Positions 16,974 to 26,295 of a DNA stretch of 64,000 nt are shown here, piece after piece; position 1 is the stretch's first letter; every line of letters starts with the position of its first letter. The notes under the pieces are model-generated. The model did no database searches. It was not told where the DNA came from and was given only the letters and a program-made list of their open reading frames with translations. The stretch lies in assembly GCA_041743085.1 (NCBI GenBank), contig JBGTNL010000116.1, positions 1 through 64,000 of the forward strand, given 5' to 3'. The position numbers were made by a program, and so were the translations under genes. The DNA comes from JAFMPW01 sp041743085 (GTDB taxonomy: Bacteria; Bacteroidota; Bacteroidia; Flavobacteriales; Flavobacteriaceae).

Positions 16974-19148
16974 CTACTTTTTTGCGCGCTCTACCAGCTC
17001 CAACTGTTCTATACCCACGTTGGTTGTAAACTGCCCGTAGTTGACAATAGCCTTGTTCTTTTCCAGGATGTCTATGCTTCCCACGGCCCTGCCATCGGCT
17101 AATCGGACGCGGTCTCCTATTTTAAATACCGGTCTGGGGGTATCCTTCACCCGGATCGACTCCTTCTTTTTGGCGGCCTTTTTCTTTTCCCGGATCACTT
17201 TTACTTCCTGCACTACTTCCTGAGCCACCAGTGCCTTCTTTTCCTTTTCTGCCTTAGTCTGCGCAGCCGATCGTTTCTTCCTCTTGCTATTCTCTGTTTC
17301 TACAATTCGAAATAATTCGGACACAAGGGGTCGTTTCTTCTTATCCAGAAAATACTTTTCGGCAGCGGTATTCACCTTATTGCCCAGGTGGACCATGCAC
17401 TGGTCATGGTCATACAGTTCCTGATAATTCTCAAGTTTTGATTTTATTTTGGCGTTCAGTTTCTCCAGTCTCTCTGTTTCTTCGCGGGCCTTCGACTCCT
17501 CAACTTCAAGTCTGGAACCTGTTTTAGCCATTTTAACCCGTTCTTTTTGCAGTTTGGCTATGGTGGCATCAAAACGTATTTTGCCGTGCGCCACCTTCTT
17601 TTTTGCCTTATTGATCAGGGAGTAGGGGATACCATTCTTTTGTGCTACCTCAAAAGTAAAAGAACTCCCCGGCTGCCCTAATTCCAATTGAAAAATGGGC
17701 TGCAGCGTTTGAGAGTTGAACAGCATGTTGGCGTTGGTGGCATGAGGCAATTCATCTGCCAGGGCTTTCAGGTTTGCATAATGCGTAGTGATCACCCCAT
17801 ACCCACCTCTTTCATGGAAAACTTCAAGAAACGCTTCAGCGAGCGCACCGCCGAGCTCCGGATCGCTTCCCGTGCCGAATTCATCTATAAGGAACAAGGT
17901 ATCCTCATCACACTTTTCTAAAAAGCCTTTCATGTTTTTAAGTCGATAACTATAAGTGCTTAAGTGGTTTTCTACGGACTGATTATCTCCAATGTCGGTT
18001 AAAACCGTTTCAAAAAAACAAATGGAACTCCTTTCGTGAACGGGAATTAGAAGTCCGGATTGAAGCATTACTTGAAGTAATCCTATGGTTTTTAGGGTTA
18101 TGCTTTTCCCGCCCGCATTGGGTCCTGATATTACTATTATCCTGTTTTCGGGTTGCAGTTCAATGGACTGGGGCCAGGTTTTTTCCTTTTGGCGCAAATT
18201 GGTAAGGTAAAGCAGCGGATGATAAGCTTCCCTGAGGTAGAGCCTTTGCCTTTCATTGATCTCGGGAAGCAGTGCATTCATTTCAGATGCATAGGCCGCT
18301 TTGGCGGAAGTTAGATCCATACGTGCCAAAAATTCCTGGTAATCGGCCAGCAGGGATGCAAACGGGCGTATCCCGGAGGTAAGTTCTTTAAGAATGCGCT
18401 GTATTTCCTCCTTTTCGTCATACTCTAGATTATTGAGTTCCCTGCTGTACCTTAAGGACGCCTCGGGTTCTATATACACTATGCTGCCCGTCTTGCTGGA
18501 ACCCATTACCGTGCCTTTGACTTTTTTTCGATACATGGCTTTAACCGCCAGTACCCTCCTGTTCTCCACAACCGATTCCCTGATATCATCCAGGAATTCG
18601 GACGCTTTATACATATTCAGCGCAGCTCCGAAACTCTGATTGATCTTCCCTTTCAGGTGATTCATCTCCTGCCTTATCCTTTTTAATTCTTCGGAAGCAC
18701 TATCCTTTATTTCCCCAAAGCGATCAATTACACTATTTATTTGTTCCGGGATTTGACTATTGGCTTCAATTTCGTCAGTCGCCTCAAAGATAAGGGGGTA
18801 GTATTCCCTGAATTTTTTAAAGAATTTTTTATGGGTATCAACCGCAACAAAGATGTTCCCTATCTTCCTGAAACCGCTTACTTCAAGGGTCGTATTTTCG
18901 ATCTTCAACAGTTTCAGTTCCTTGTCAATTCCTTCAAAACCGTGATTTGGAATACGATTGTCATTTGTGAAAGAAGACAGGTATTCAGAAGTCTGCCCAA
19001 GAATGGTTTGGAGTTCCTTCCAGTCTGAAAATGGAACGATGGCCTCGGCTTTCTCTTTTCCCAATACAGTGGTACAGCGATTTGCAAGTTGTTGCAATAC
19101 CGTTGGGAATTCGAGATCCCCGAGTGTCTTCTTGGAAATTTTACGCAT
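16974..19148 (-). CDS. mutS2: MutS2-type ATPase lacking the Smr domain
   Basis: The 724-residue protein contains the MutS-family ATPase with Walker A GPNAGGKS (near residue 342) and Walker B LFLIDEFGTGSDP (near 420). These are preceded by the clamp/lever helices and followed by a long Lys/Glu coiled coil and a small beta module (KIGDRVRLADGRAVG) at the C-terminus. MutS2 proteins act in recombination suppression and in rescue of collided ribosomes rather than mismatch repair. The usual C-terminal Smr nuclease domain (~80 residues) is absent: the protein ends directly after the KOW-like module. A TACCTTTG element lies only 7 bases upstream of the ATG. Confidence 0.9.
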   Translation of the reverse strand: MRKISKKTLGDLEFPTVLQQLANRCTTVLGKEKAEAIVPFSDWKELQTILGQTSEYLSSFTNDNRIPNHGFEGIDKELKLLKIENTTLEVSGFRKIGNIFVAVDTHKKFFKKFREYYPLIFEATDEIEANSQIPEQINSVIDRFGEIKDSASEELKRIRQEMNHLKGKINQSFGAALNMYKASEFLDDIRESVVENRRVLAVKAMYRKKVKGTVMGSSKTGSIVYIEPEASLRYSRELNNLEYDEKEEIQRILKELTSGIRPFASLLADYQEFLARMDLTSAKAAYASEMNALLPEINERQRLYLREAYHPLLYLTNLRQKEKTWPQSIELQPENRIIVISGPNAGGKSITLKTIGLLQVMLQSGLLIPVHERSSICFFETVLTDIGDNQSVENHLSTYSYRLKNMKGFLEKCDEDTLFLIDEFGTGSDPELGGALAEAFLEVFHERGGYGVITTHYANLKALADELPHATNANMLFNSQTLQPIFQLELGQPGSSFTFEVAQKNGIPYSLINKAKKKVAHGKIRFDATIAKLQKERVKMAKTGSRLEVEESKAREETERLEKLNAKIKSKLENYQELYDHDQCMVHLGNKVNTAAEKYFLDKKKRPLVSELFRIVETENSKRKKRSAAQTKAEKEKKALVAQEVVQEVKVIREKKKAAKKKESIRVKDTPRPVFKIGDRVRLADGRAVGSIDILEKNKAIVNYGQFTTNVGIEQLELVERAKK

Positions 19149-19155
19149 GCCGAAG

Positions 19156-19163
19156 CAAAGGTA
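19156..19163 (-). promoter_or_regulatory. TAnnTTTG element next to the mutS2 start
   Basis: On the minus strand the sequence reads TACCTTTG, exact for the Bacteroidota -7 consensus, seven bases before the ATG at 19148. If used, the transcript would have almost no leader. Confidence 0.4.
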
Positions 19164-19329
19164 TGTATTAGCAATGATATGAAAAACCTGCTGGTGCCGG
19201 GGAGCATTACCCCATCAGTTTAATTGTGAATCTGGCCGGTATTGGCCGGAAGATCTGAGGAGCATTGGGACCCCAGCACAATAATTTGGGTAGAAAAGTT
19301 GTTAATAAGTAGAAAATAGAGCACTCCTT

Positions 19330-20058
19330 ATGGTCTTAATACAATGTAATTATGGGAAAATGTTGTCTAAAATATGCGTCTGTTGGCCTGCTTGTGTTCT
19401 TTCAGCCTGCAGTGCCACCAATCAGTTAAGTATCAACAGCATGGCACCTGCGCAGGTTGATCTCTCCCGAAATATAAAAAGAACAGGAATAATAAATAGC
19501 AGTATCCCGTCCGAAAGGGAAGAGTACAAAGACCGACTGGGTAAGATTTTGTCCTCGGAAGATCAGGAATTAGCCAGGCAAGGTACAGATGCGGCCCTGA
19601 ACGGCTTGTTTGATGAGCTCACAAAAGACAAACGATTTGATGAAATTCTACTTCTGCAGGACGTGCCAGAAGTTGTAAAAGGCATGCGCCCTGAACCTGA
19701 CGAGAATTCATGGGGTACCATTGAAACCTTGTGCCACAAATATGAGGTGGATGCTATTTTCTCACTGGCCTTCTACGACACCGATACAAAAGTGTCGCTC
19801 AAAAAGACCAAAATGGAGCAGCGCGATCTTATGCGGGAAAGGATAGAAGTAAAAGCGCACGAAATTACCCTGGAAACCTTCATGGAAAATGGGTGGAGGA
19901 TCTATGACCCCCACAACAAGGAGGTCATTGATGAGTTCACTTTTAATAACCAAATTACCTCATCTGCAAAGGGTATCAGTCCTATCAGGGCACTAAGGGC
20001 CGTTAAAGACAGGAAAGATTCGGTTTTGAACAGGAGTATGCATACCGGGAGTGCTTAA
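19330..20058 (+). pseudogene. DUF6340-like lipoprotein, N-terminal part, cut by an in-frame stop
   Basis: This open frame encodes 242 residues with a lipobox (VLSACSATN). The start may be ATG 19330 or, more plausibly for a short signal peptide, ATG 19360. The body is an alpha/beta domain (MAPAQVDLS, FDEILLLQDVPEV, WGTIETLCHKYEVDAIFSLAFYD) of the kind seen in Bacteroidota DUF6340 lipoproteins. It ends at TAA 20056-20058, but translation of the same frame continues without a break into a TPR-like segment (next entry) that normally forms the C-terminus of this family. A single change in a Tyr-type codon would explain the stop. Alternatives are a sequencing error or true truncation. Confidence 0.65.
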
Positions 20059-20415
20059 GGTTCAAGGTTACAGCCTTCAAAACAGGTGATTTTTAGAGAT
20101 TATTACGTAAGCGGAACCGAAAATTTTGAAGAGGCGGAAAAATTGGCACAGATTGAAAACTATACTGCGGCCGCTGAGCTTTGGGAGCAGGAAGTTAGCC
20201 ATTCAAATCCTAAGATGAGAGCACGAGCCTGCCACAACCTTGCAATAGCTCATGAGCTCAGCGGAGATTTGGTAAAAGCCGTACATTGGGCCGAAAAGGC
20301 ATTGGAAAATCATAACGGTAAACCTTCGGCGCAATACCTTGAGAGTCTTAAAGCCCGCCAGGCCACTGAGGAGAGAGTGAGGGAACAACTGGCTTTTAAC
20401 GATTTCTCAAAGTAG
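20059..20415 (+). pseudogene. DUF6340-like lipoprotein, C-terminal TPR part, separated by the stop
   Basis: This is the same reading frame as the upstream lipoprotein fragment. After the TAA the frame reads GSRLQPSKQVIFRDYYVSG and continues with a TPR-like helical hairpin (AQIENYTAAAELWEQEV, RACHNLAIAHELSGDLVKA) to a stop at 20415. It could only be expressed separately from an internal GTG at 20086, which lacks a signal peptide and would leave a half domain. I therefore read it as the detached tail of the preceding gene. Confidence 0.65.
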
Positions 20416-20504
20416 TGATTTTGCAAGTTTAAAATAATTCGTTTCCTGTTGCTAATGGAAACCTAAACGCTTATTTTTAGCGACCTAATTATTGAGAATC
20501 GGTA

Positions 20505-21170
20505 ATGAATGTCGCTATCCACCAAAGTTGGAAACAACTGCTTTACAAGGAATTTGAACAGCCCTATTTTGCCGCATTGATCAATTTTGTAAAGGCAGAA
20601 TACGCAAAGTACACTTGTTATCCCAGGGGCAAAGACATTTTTGCCGCTTTTGACCATTCTCCTTTTGATAAAACCAAAGTGGTTATTATTGGACAAGATC
20701 CTTATCACGGGCCCAATCAGGCGAACGGGTTGTGTTTTTCAGTAAAGGACGGGATACCTCACCCGCCTTCCCTTATCAATATTTTCAGGGAAATTGAAAC
20801 CGATCTTGGAAAACCCTATCCTAAAAACGGGAACCTGGAGCACTGGGCAGACCAGGGAGTACTCTTGCTAAACGCCACATTAACGGTAAGGGCACACCAG
20901 GCAGGCAGCCATCAAAACAAAGGGTGGGAAGTTTTTACAGATGCAGTGATCAGGAAAGTGTCGCAGCAAAAGAAAGGAGTGGTCTTTCTGCTTTGGGGGG
21001 GATTTGCTAAAAAAAAGATAGCCTTAATAGAGAAGGGAAAGCATCATATCCTCACTTCAGGGCATCCATCCCCCTTAAGCGCTAATCGCGGCATGTGGTT
21101 TGGCAACAGGCACTTTAGTATAGCCAATACCCTTCTGAATGAAATGGGGAAAACTCCTGTCGTTTGGTAA
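20505..21170 (+). CDS. ung: Uracil-DNA glycosylase, family 1
   Basis: The 221-residue protein has the full family-1 signature set: GQDPYHGPNQANGLCFSV (catalytic water-activating Asp), LLLNATLTVR, LLWGGFAKKK and the DNA-intercalating loop HPSPLSANRG. It removes uracil from DNA at the start of base-excision repair. Length and motif order are normal. Confidence 0.97.
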   Translation: MNVAIHQSWKQLLYKEFEQPYFAALINFVKAEYAKYTCYPRGKDIFAAFDHSPFDKTKVVIIGQDPYHGPNQANGLCFSVKDGIPHPPSLINIFREIETDLGKPYPKNGNLEHWADQGVLLLNATLTVRAHQAGSHQNKGWEVFTDAVIRKVSQQKKGVVFLLWGGFAKKKIALIEKGKHHILTSGHPSPLSANRGMWFGNRHFSIANTLLNEMGKTPVVW

Positions 21171-21330
21171 AAGCAATATAACGCATACAGGCGGTTTGGC
21201 CTTCTTTATACAAATGCACTTTCAATGAAGACGTTCTCTTCGCGGACCAAATTTAAAGATTAAGGTCTTTGTTTCAGTATTGTGCACGTATTTATAAAAA
21301 GTGTAAAATTTAAGTTTTGATCCCGAATAT

Positions 21331-21420
21331 GCAATAAAAAATTTCTTGAAAGTTTACCCGCCTCTGGCGGGCGACTATCCCGAGGCAAGCCATAGGGGAA
21401 TTACTTAGAATAAAAATAAT
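21331..21420. repeat. Dispersed palindromic intergenic repeat, copy A
   Basis: Bases 21331-21381 are almost identical to the reverse complement of 38967-39017 and of 58610-58650. The core hairpin is CCCGCC-TCT-GGCGGG, flanked by the conserved arm AAATTTCTTGAAAGTTTAC. The adjoining part (CCCGAGG...TAGGGGAATTACTTAGAATAAAA) resembles 103-141. No gene is seen between 21171 and 21420. Confidence 0.8.
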
Positions 21421-22269
21421 CTAGCTATAGACAATTTTCGAGGCAGGGATTTTATCTTGAATTAGCTTTAAGTCAAGCAATGTATTTTGAACAATTTCAA
21501 GGGTTTGTATATTAAATTCCGATTGACTCCAGCAGGTCATCGAAAGCCATTCCCGGATATCAGGTAGCTGTTGTTCGTAGCGGTTCGCCAGGGTACGGTC
21601 TATACTCGGAATCTGCTTGAATTCGCTGGTATAGCTATTAATTACTTCCAGGATATGATTTGGCAGACTGCCATTTGGGGCCAGTAATTTATCCGTAGCG
21701 GCAATCACAAAGCAGGGCCATGGGGTAGGGCAGTTGCCCAATCTTCTGAAGGTTCCGTTATCAACAAGGGGTTTGGTGGTAAAATGCTCCCACATAAAAT
21801 AATCAGCCCTTCCATTGGTTAAAGCTGAAATGGCACCTTCCAGGTTGTTGACTACCTCAAACTGAAGATCCCGGGTATCCCATCCCTGGTTCTGGGCATT
21901 GAGATAGGTCATCAGATGGCTTCCACTCCCATATCTGCTTATCGCGGCCCTGGTATTTTTCAAATCCACCAGCGCCATGAATTTGCTCCCGGTGCCGACA
22001 TGAATTGCCCATTGCAGCGGCGAGGCAATGTATTCCTGAACAATTTTAGACGGATTCCCTTCTACGATGCTTTTTACAATACCCTCCGTAAGGATTATGG
22101 CAAGGTCCGTTTCACCCCTTTCCAATAGCTGACACATTTTTCCTGTACCCTCGGGAATATCCCTCCATTTAAGGTCAATACCCCTTTCCCGAAAAGCCCC
22201 GTCCTCGATTGCCAGGTGCCAGGGAAGATTAAAATGCTCGGGAACACCCGCTATAGATATTGTTTTCAT
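21421..22269 (-). CDS. Periplasmic-binding-protein-like protein without signal peptide
   Basis: The 282-residue protein matches the type-2 substrate-binding fold of the SsuA/THI5/NMT1 type: ISIAGVPEHFNLPWHLAIE near the start, ERGETDLAIILTEG, the hinge segment AAISRYGSGSHLMTYLNAQ and NGRADYFMWEHF. Normally such proteins deliver sulfonates, pyrimidines or similar ligands to ABC transporters. Here the N-terminus begins directly with the fold, with no signal peptide, and no ABC permease or ATPase is nearby, so it is likely a cytoplasmic ligand-binding or catalytic derivative. It overlaps the ppk1 start-proximal operon: its ATG shares one base with the ppk1 stop. The ligand is unknown. Confidence 0.8.
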   Translation of the reverse strand: MKTISIAGVPEHFNLPWHLAIEDGAFRERGIDLKWRDIPEGTGKMCQLLERGETDLAIILTEGIVKSIVEGNPSKIVQEYIASPLQWAIHVGTGSKFMALVDLKNTRAAISRYGSGSHLMTYLNAQNQGWDTRDLQFEVVNNLEGAISALTNGRADYFMWEHFTTKPLVDNGTFRRLGNCPTPWPCFVIAATDKLLAPNGSLPNHILEVINSYTSEFKQIPSIDRTLANRYEQQLPDIREWLSMTCWSQSEFNIQTLEIVQNTLLDLKLIQDKIPASKIVYS

Positions 22270-24308
22270 CAGTCTAACTTATTCTTTAAATACTCATATA
22301 TCTCATCTTGCGAGCGGAGCTGATCGTCGGATTCATTCCTCTGTATCCTCTTATTTTCATCATCCGCATCAATTATTCTGGCCTTTACATTGTCATTAAA
22401 TTGGATGTCCAAAATGATTCGTAGTTCCTGAAAGATATCGGCATCCAGAATGGGGATAAGAACCTCTATCCGCCGGTCTAAATTTCTGGTCATCCAATCT
22501 GCCGACCCGATAAACATTTTTTCCTTGCCGCCATTCCCAAATAAATAGATCCTGCCGTGTTCAAGGTACCTGTCGATAATACTTGTTACCTGAATGGGGA
22601 TCATCCCGGAAGAAGAATTTTCTTTCCCTTTTGGGATAAGGCAGCAGAATCCGCGAACTAACAGTTTCACGTGAACACCGGATTCGCTTGCCCTGTAGAG
22701 CGCCTGGATCATCCTTTCGTCTTCAAGGCTGTTCATCTTTGCCATAATTGAAGCGGATTGACCCATCTTGGCATTTTTTATTTCGTTTTCAATGAGTTCC
22801 AGGAAAGTGTTTCGCGTGTTAAACGGAGAGGCCAAAATGTATTTGAGCTTGGGGATAATCAGTTTTTTTTCGAGTACTTCAAAAACCTGATTCACATCCT
22901 CAGTGATTCCTTTGTCCCTTGTAAAAAGGCCGTGGTCACAATAAATTTCTGACGTTTCCGCATTAAAGTTGCCGGTACCTATATAGGCATAACGTAGTAT
23001 TTCTCCCTTTTCGCGTCGCTCTATCAGGGCAATCTTTGAGTGTACTTTAATGTTGGGAACACTAAAAAACACCTGAGCGCCGTGATCCAGAAATGATTTG
23101 CCCCACGAAATGTTATTCTCCTCGTCAAAACGGGCTTTCGCCTCTACGAAAATGGTTACTTTCTTCTCATTTTTCAGTGCTGTGACCAGCGCATCAGTGA
23201 GTTTTGAGGATTCTGCAATCCGGTATAAGGTGATCTTTATGGAGCTAACATCCGGATCTGTGGCCGCCGTTTCTATAAAATTTTCAACGACGGTAAAACG
23301 CTGGTAGGGAAAATGAATTATCTGATCTTTTTTCGAAATCGCACCGAACATATCGCCTGAATGCGATAGCGTAGGATGGGGAAGCGGCTTTTTTTTCCCA
23401 TAGGTAAGACTCAGATCACCTGTGGGATTTGAAAAACTGAAAAAATCGGATAAGTTGTGGTACCTCCCGCCAGGAAACATATCTACTGTACCAATGCCCA
23501 ATTTCTGGCGTACTGCTTTTTGCAAAACCCCTGGCATTGCACTGTCAAATAATAGTCGGGTTGGCTGCCCGGTTTCCCGCTTGTCCAGGGATTGGTATAT
23601 TTTTTCCACCAGTGCTGCATCGCTGTAGTCGTCTTCCAGATACAATTCCGCGTCCCGTGATAATTTTATCGCATAACTCCCGCTAACTTTTTTCTTTTTA
23701 AACAGCAGTCCCAGGTTTATTCTTAAGATATCGTCCAGAAAAATAAAATGGTTTTGTTCCCCCGGAATTTCATGGAATCGCCCGTGAATGGCACTTGGGA
23801 TGGCTACAAAGCTCCAGTCCTCTTTTTCGTGCTGCACCACAAAATAAAGTTGCCCGTCCTCCAGAAAGACTTTTTCCCACTTTCCCGTGATCTCACAATC
23901 CTGTTGAATACCATTCTCAAAAAATTGGGTAATATATTTTTTTTGGCCGGGGGTCACAGAGTCGGCGGTCTCAAAGAAAATGCCATAGGCCTGTAATTGC
24001 CTCAGGATATCCCTCATTATTTCACCGAACCGCTGCTGTTGCCGATTGATTTCCTCGAGAATGAACCGAAGTTTCTTATTTGCCTTAAGAATAAGCTTTT
24101 TTCTTAAGGTTTTATCCACCTGTTTTAACTGCCGGAGCTGAGAAACCCGAACTTTAAAATACTCGTCCAGATTAGAGGAAAAGATGGCAAGGAATTTTAA
24201 ACGCTCCAATAAGGGAACCTCAGGATCTTTGGCTTCCAACAATACCCTCTCATTAAAATACAACCAATTAATATCCCGGTGCTTGAGGTTCATGTGTTTA
24301 TCATCCAT
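22269..24308 (-). CDS. ppk1: Polyphosphate kinase
   Basis: The 679-residue enzyme has the PPK1 domain order: N-terminal INWLYFNERVLLEA, the head domain and two PLD-like catalytic domains. The catalytic histidine region is VPNIKVHSKIALIERREKGE. The second conserved His is in DRYLEHGRIYLFGNGG, followed by MFIGSADWMTRNLDRR. It reversibly polymerises the gamma-phosphate of ATP into polyphosphate. ATG 24308 is used here, but a promoter-like TATCTTTG lies only 7 bases upstream. The internal ATG at 24293 (starting MNLKHRD) may be the true start. Confidence 0.95.
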   Translation of the reverse strand: MDDKHMNLKHRDINWLYFNERVLLEAKDPEVPLLERLKFLAIFSSNLDEYFKVRVSQLRQLKQVDKTLRKKLILKANKKLRFILEEINRQQQRFGEIMRDILRQLQAYGIFFETADSVTPGQKKYITQFFENGIQQDCEITGKWEKVFLEDGQLYFVVQHEKEDWSFVAIPSAIHGRFHEIPGEQNHFIFLDDILRINLGLLFKKKKVSGSYAIKLSRDAELYLEDDYSDAALVEKIYQSLDKRETGQPTRLLFDSAMPGVLQKAVRQKLGIGTVDMFPGGRYHNLSDFFSFSNPTGDLSLTYGKKKPLPHPTLSHSGDMFGAISKKDQIIHFPYQRFTVVENFIETAATDPDVSSIKITLYRIAESSKLTDALVTALKNEKKVTIFVEAKARFDEENNISWGKSFLDHGAQVFFSVPNIKVHSKIALIERREKGEILRYAYIGTGNFNAETSEIYCDHGLFTRDKGITEDVNQVFEVLEKKLIIPKLKYILASPFNTRNTFLELIENEIKNAKMGQSASIMAKMNSLEDERMIQALYRASESGVHVKLLVRGFCCLIPKGKENSSSGMIPIQVTSIIDRYLEHGRIYLFGNGGKEKMFIGSADWMTRNLDRRIEVLIPILDADIFQELRIILDIQFNDNVKARIIDADDENKRIQRNESDDQLRSQDEIYEYLKNKLD

Positions 24309-24315
24309 TGGGAGG

Positions 24316-24323
24316 CAAAGATA
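24316..24323 (-). promoter_or_regulatory. TAnnTTTG element at the ppk1 start
   Basis: The minus strand reads TATCTTTG, exact for the -7 consensus, seven bases before the longest ATG. Its position favours either a leaderless transcript or initiation at the next ATG (24293). Confidence 0.4.
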
Positions 24324-24367
24324 ATCATAAGAAGATGGAAGACGGGGTAACCGGGGATATCGATATA

Positions 24368-25240
24368 TTATTTTTTGGTTATTTCTTCCAGGACATACTT
24401 TATCATCCGGTCCATGGCCTTTTCCGGATGAAGGGAAAACTCACCGGTGCTCCTGTTGGCCAGAATACAGTTCATTGAGACGGCTCTGTGACCCAACAAG
24501 GTGGCTAGCCCGTAGATACCAGAGGTTTCCATTTCAAGGTTGGTAATTTGCATGCCGTCATAATCAAAAGACGCTAATTTATTAACCAGATCATCGTCTT
24601 CCGGCCGAAGCCGTAATTTCCGGCCCTGTGGTCCATAAAAACCAACATGGGTGGCGGTAAATCCTCTTATCACATTTTTTGAATCCAAGAGATCGGCAAG
24701 GTCCTCGTTACAGCGAACCACATAGGGAATGGATTTAAAAACCGACCATTTGGTGTGGTCTATAAAGGCTAACTGAATTTCCGGGTGTTGAATATGCTCG
24801 CTTTCATAAAAATGCAGGAGGTTATCAAATCCAATGGCATATTCACTGAGTAAAACGGCGTCTAAGGGTATATCGGGCTGGACGGCTCCTGAGGTGCCGA
24901 TCCGGATGATATCAAGTTCGGTGTGCACTGGCTTAAGCGTTCTGCTTTCGAAATCGATATTTACCAGGGCATCCAGTTCATTTAGGACGATGTCAATATT
25001 ATCGGTCCCTATTCCCGTGGAGATCACGGTAAGTCGTTTTCCATTGAGCGTCCCGGTCTGTGTAGAGAATTCTCTTTTATTCTTTTCGACCTCTATAAGA
25101 TCGAAATATTTGGAAACATCCCAAACCCGGTCAGGATCTCCGACAGTTATGATGGTTTCCGCAATGTCTTCTGGTAATAGGTTAAGGTGATATATGCTGT
25201 TATCGGCATTGAGAATAAATTCCGACTGGCCCAGTTGCAT
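24368..25240 (-). CDS. Nucleoside phosphorylase (uridine/purine phosphorylase family)
   Basis: The 290-residue protein shows the PNP/UDP phosphorylase fold: IITVGDPDRV (phosphate loop), LTVISTGIGTDN, IRIGTSGAVQPDIPL and the MQITNLEMETSGIYGLATLLGHRAVSMN region that binds the nucleoside. It cleaves nucleosides with phosphate to base and ribose-1-phosphate; whether it prefers uridine or a purine cannot be told. It lies six bases downstream of the DUF1835 gene on the same strand, and 60 bases upstream of ppk1. Confidence 0.9.
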   Translation of the reverse strand: MQLGQSEFILNADNSIYHLNLLPEDIAETIITVGDPDRVWDVSKYFDLIEVEKNKREFSTQTGTLNGKRLTVISTGIGTDNIDIVLNELDALVNIDFESRTLKPVHTELDIIRIGTSGAVQPDIPLDAVLLSEYAIGFDNLLHFYESEHIQHPEIQLAFIDHTKWSVFKSIPYVVRCNEDLADLLDSKNVIRGFTATHVGFYGPQGRKLRLRPEDDDLVNKLASFDYDGMQITNLEMETSGIYGLATLLGHRAVSMNCILANRSTGEFSLHPEKAMDRMIKYVLEEITKK

Positions 25241-25246
25241 AAAATG

Positions 25247-26179
25247 CTATAATTTTAATATTCTGCCGGAATCGGTATTATATAGGAAATTGTATTTTAA
25301 TGCTCCGCCCAAATAGGCTTCATTGTCCCTGATATAGGAATAATAACTTGTTTTCTGGTCCAGGATATCCTTTCCCTTTTTGGATAGTCTCACCGGGCTA
25401 AAGGAAGTAAATAAGGGCTTAAGGGTGGTAATAACCCTGTCATATTGCGTGTCGCCGAAGCCATAGAGACCCTGGTCCTCAAGGACACTGGCTAAAAATA
25501 CCTTTTTGGATTTGGGCTTTTTTACCGCCGCTACTTCCAGGACCCTGTTCTCAATTTCATTAAGTCCGTTTTTAATACTTGGGAAGCGTTTAAGATGTGC
25601 ATGAATGGAATCACCCAGGTAATCAAATTGATAATCCGCATAATCAGTCAAATTCTCGAGTCGGATCGGATTGTCGCTACAATAAAGCTGCCAGACATAG
25701 TCGGCATACTCAATATCACTTTGGGAAAGTACTTTTCTATTATTATAATGTGACAATAGTTGCTCATCACCCAATTCGCTGAGTCCGTAAAGCTTATCCG
25801 TTTCATCTTCCTTTCCGCTACAAACAAGCGAGATTTCGGCGTGCCTTCTGTACGTCTTCAACCAACTGAGAACAGCCAGCATATTAACCTGGCAGAAAAG
25901 ATCGTATTCAAACCAAAGAATGATCTGATCTTGTTGTTTGTGATTGCAAAGTGAACGGTATTCCTTTAGCGTTTTTTCTACAAACCAGGACTTGCTTACC
26001 TTATAGTTCTTATGTAGAAATTCGAAACGGGTTTTCCAAAATGATTCGCTACCTACATTGGTTTCGGTTCTTCCTTCACAAAGCATTTCCCTCCAGGTGA
26101 TGATTTCGCCCTTTAGTTTTAGTGTTTCTAACTTCTGGGTAAAACTATCCCCGTTGGTAATATGCAATTGGGAACTCAT
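25247..26179 (-). CDS. DUF1835-domain protein
   Basis: The 310-residue cytoplasmic protein begins with the DUF1835 signature (LHITNGDSF, ITWREMLCEG, WFEYDLFCQVNMLAVLSWL). A C-terminal helical part carries FGDTQYDRVITTL and YLGGALKYNFLY, as in many Bacteroidota members. DUF1835 proteins are widespread, sometimes next to nucleotide-metabolism genes; their function is not established. The spacing of six bases to the nucleoside phosphorylase suggests an operon. No catalytic residue can be named with confidence. Confidence 0.85.
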   Translation of the reverse strand: MSSQLHITNGDSFTQKLETLKLKGEIITWREMLCEGRTETNVGSESFWKTRFEFLHKNYKVSKSWFVEKTLKEYRSLCNHKQQDQIILWFEYDLFCQVNMLAVLSWLKTYRRHAEISLVCSGKEDETDKLYGLSELGDEQLLSHYNNRKVLSQSDIEYADYVWQLYCSDNPIRLENLTDYADYQFDYLGDSIHAHLKRFPSIKNGLNEIENRVLEVAAVKKPKSKKVFLASVLEDQGLYGFGDTQYDRVITTLKPLFTSFSPVRLSKKGKDILDQKTSYYSYIRDNEAYLGGALKYNFLYNTDSGRILKL

Positions 26180-26295
26180 TTTGATATTGCTGTTTACGTT
26201 ATAACCATTAAAAGTAATACTTAATCGAAAAAAACAAAAATAATTAACAGAAAACTACGCAACGTTCAATAAATAATGGTATCGTATACCCCCGG

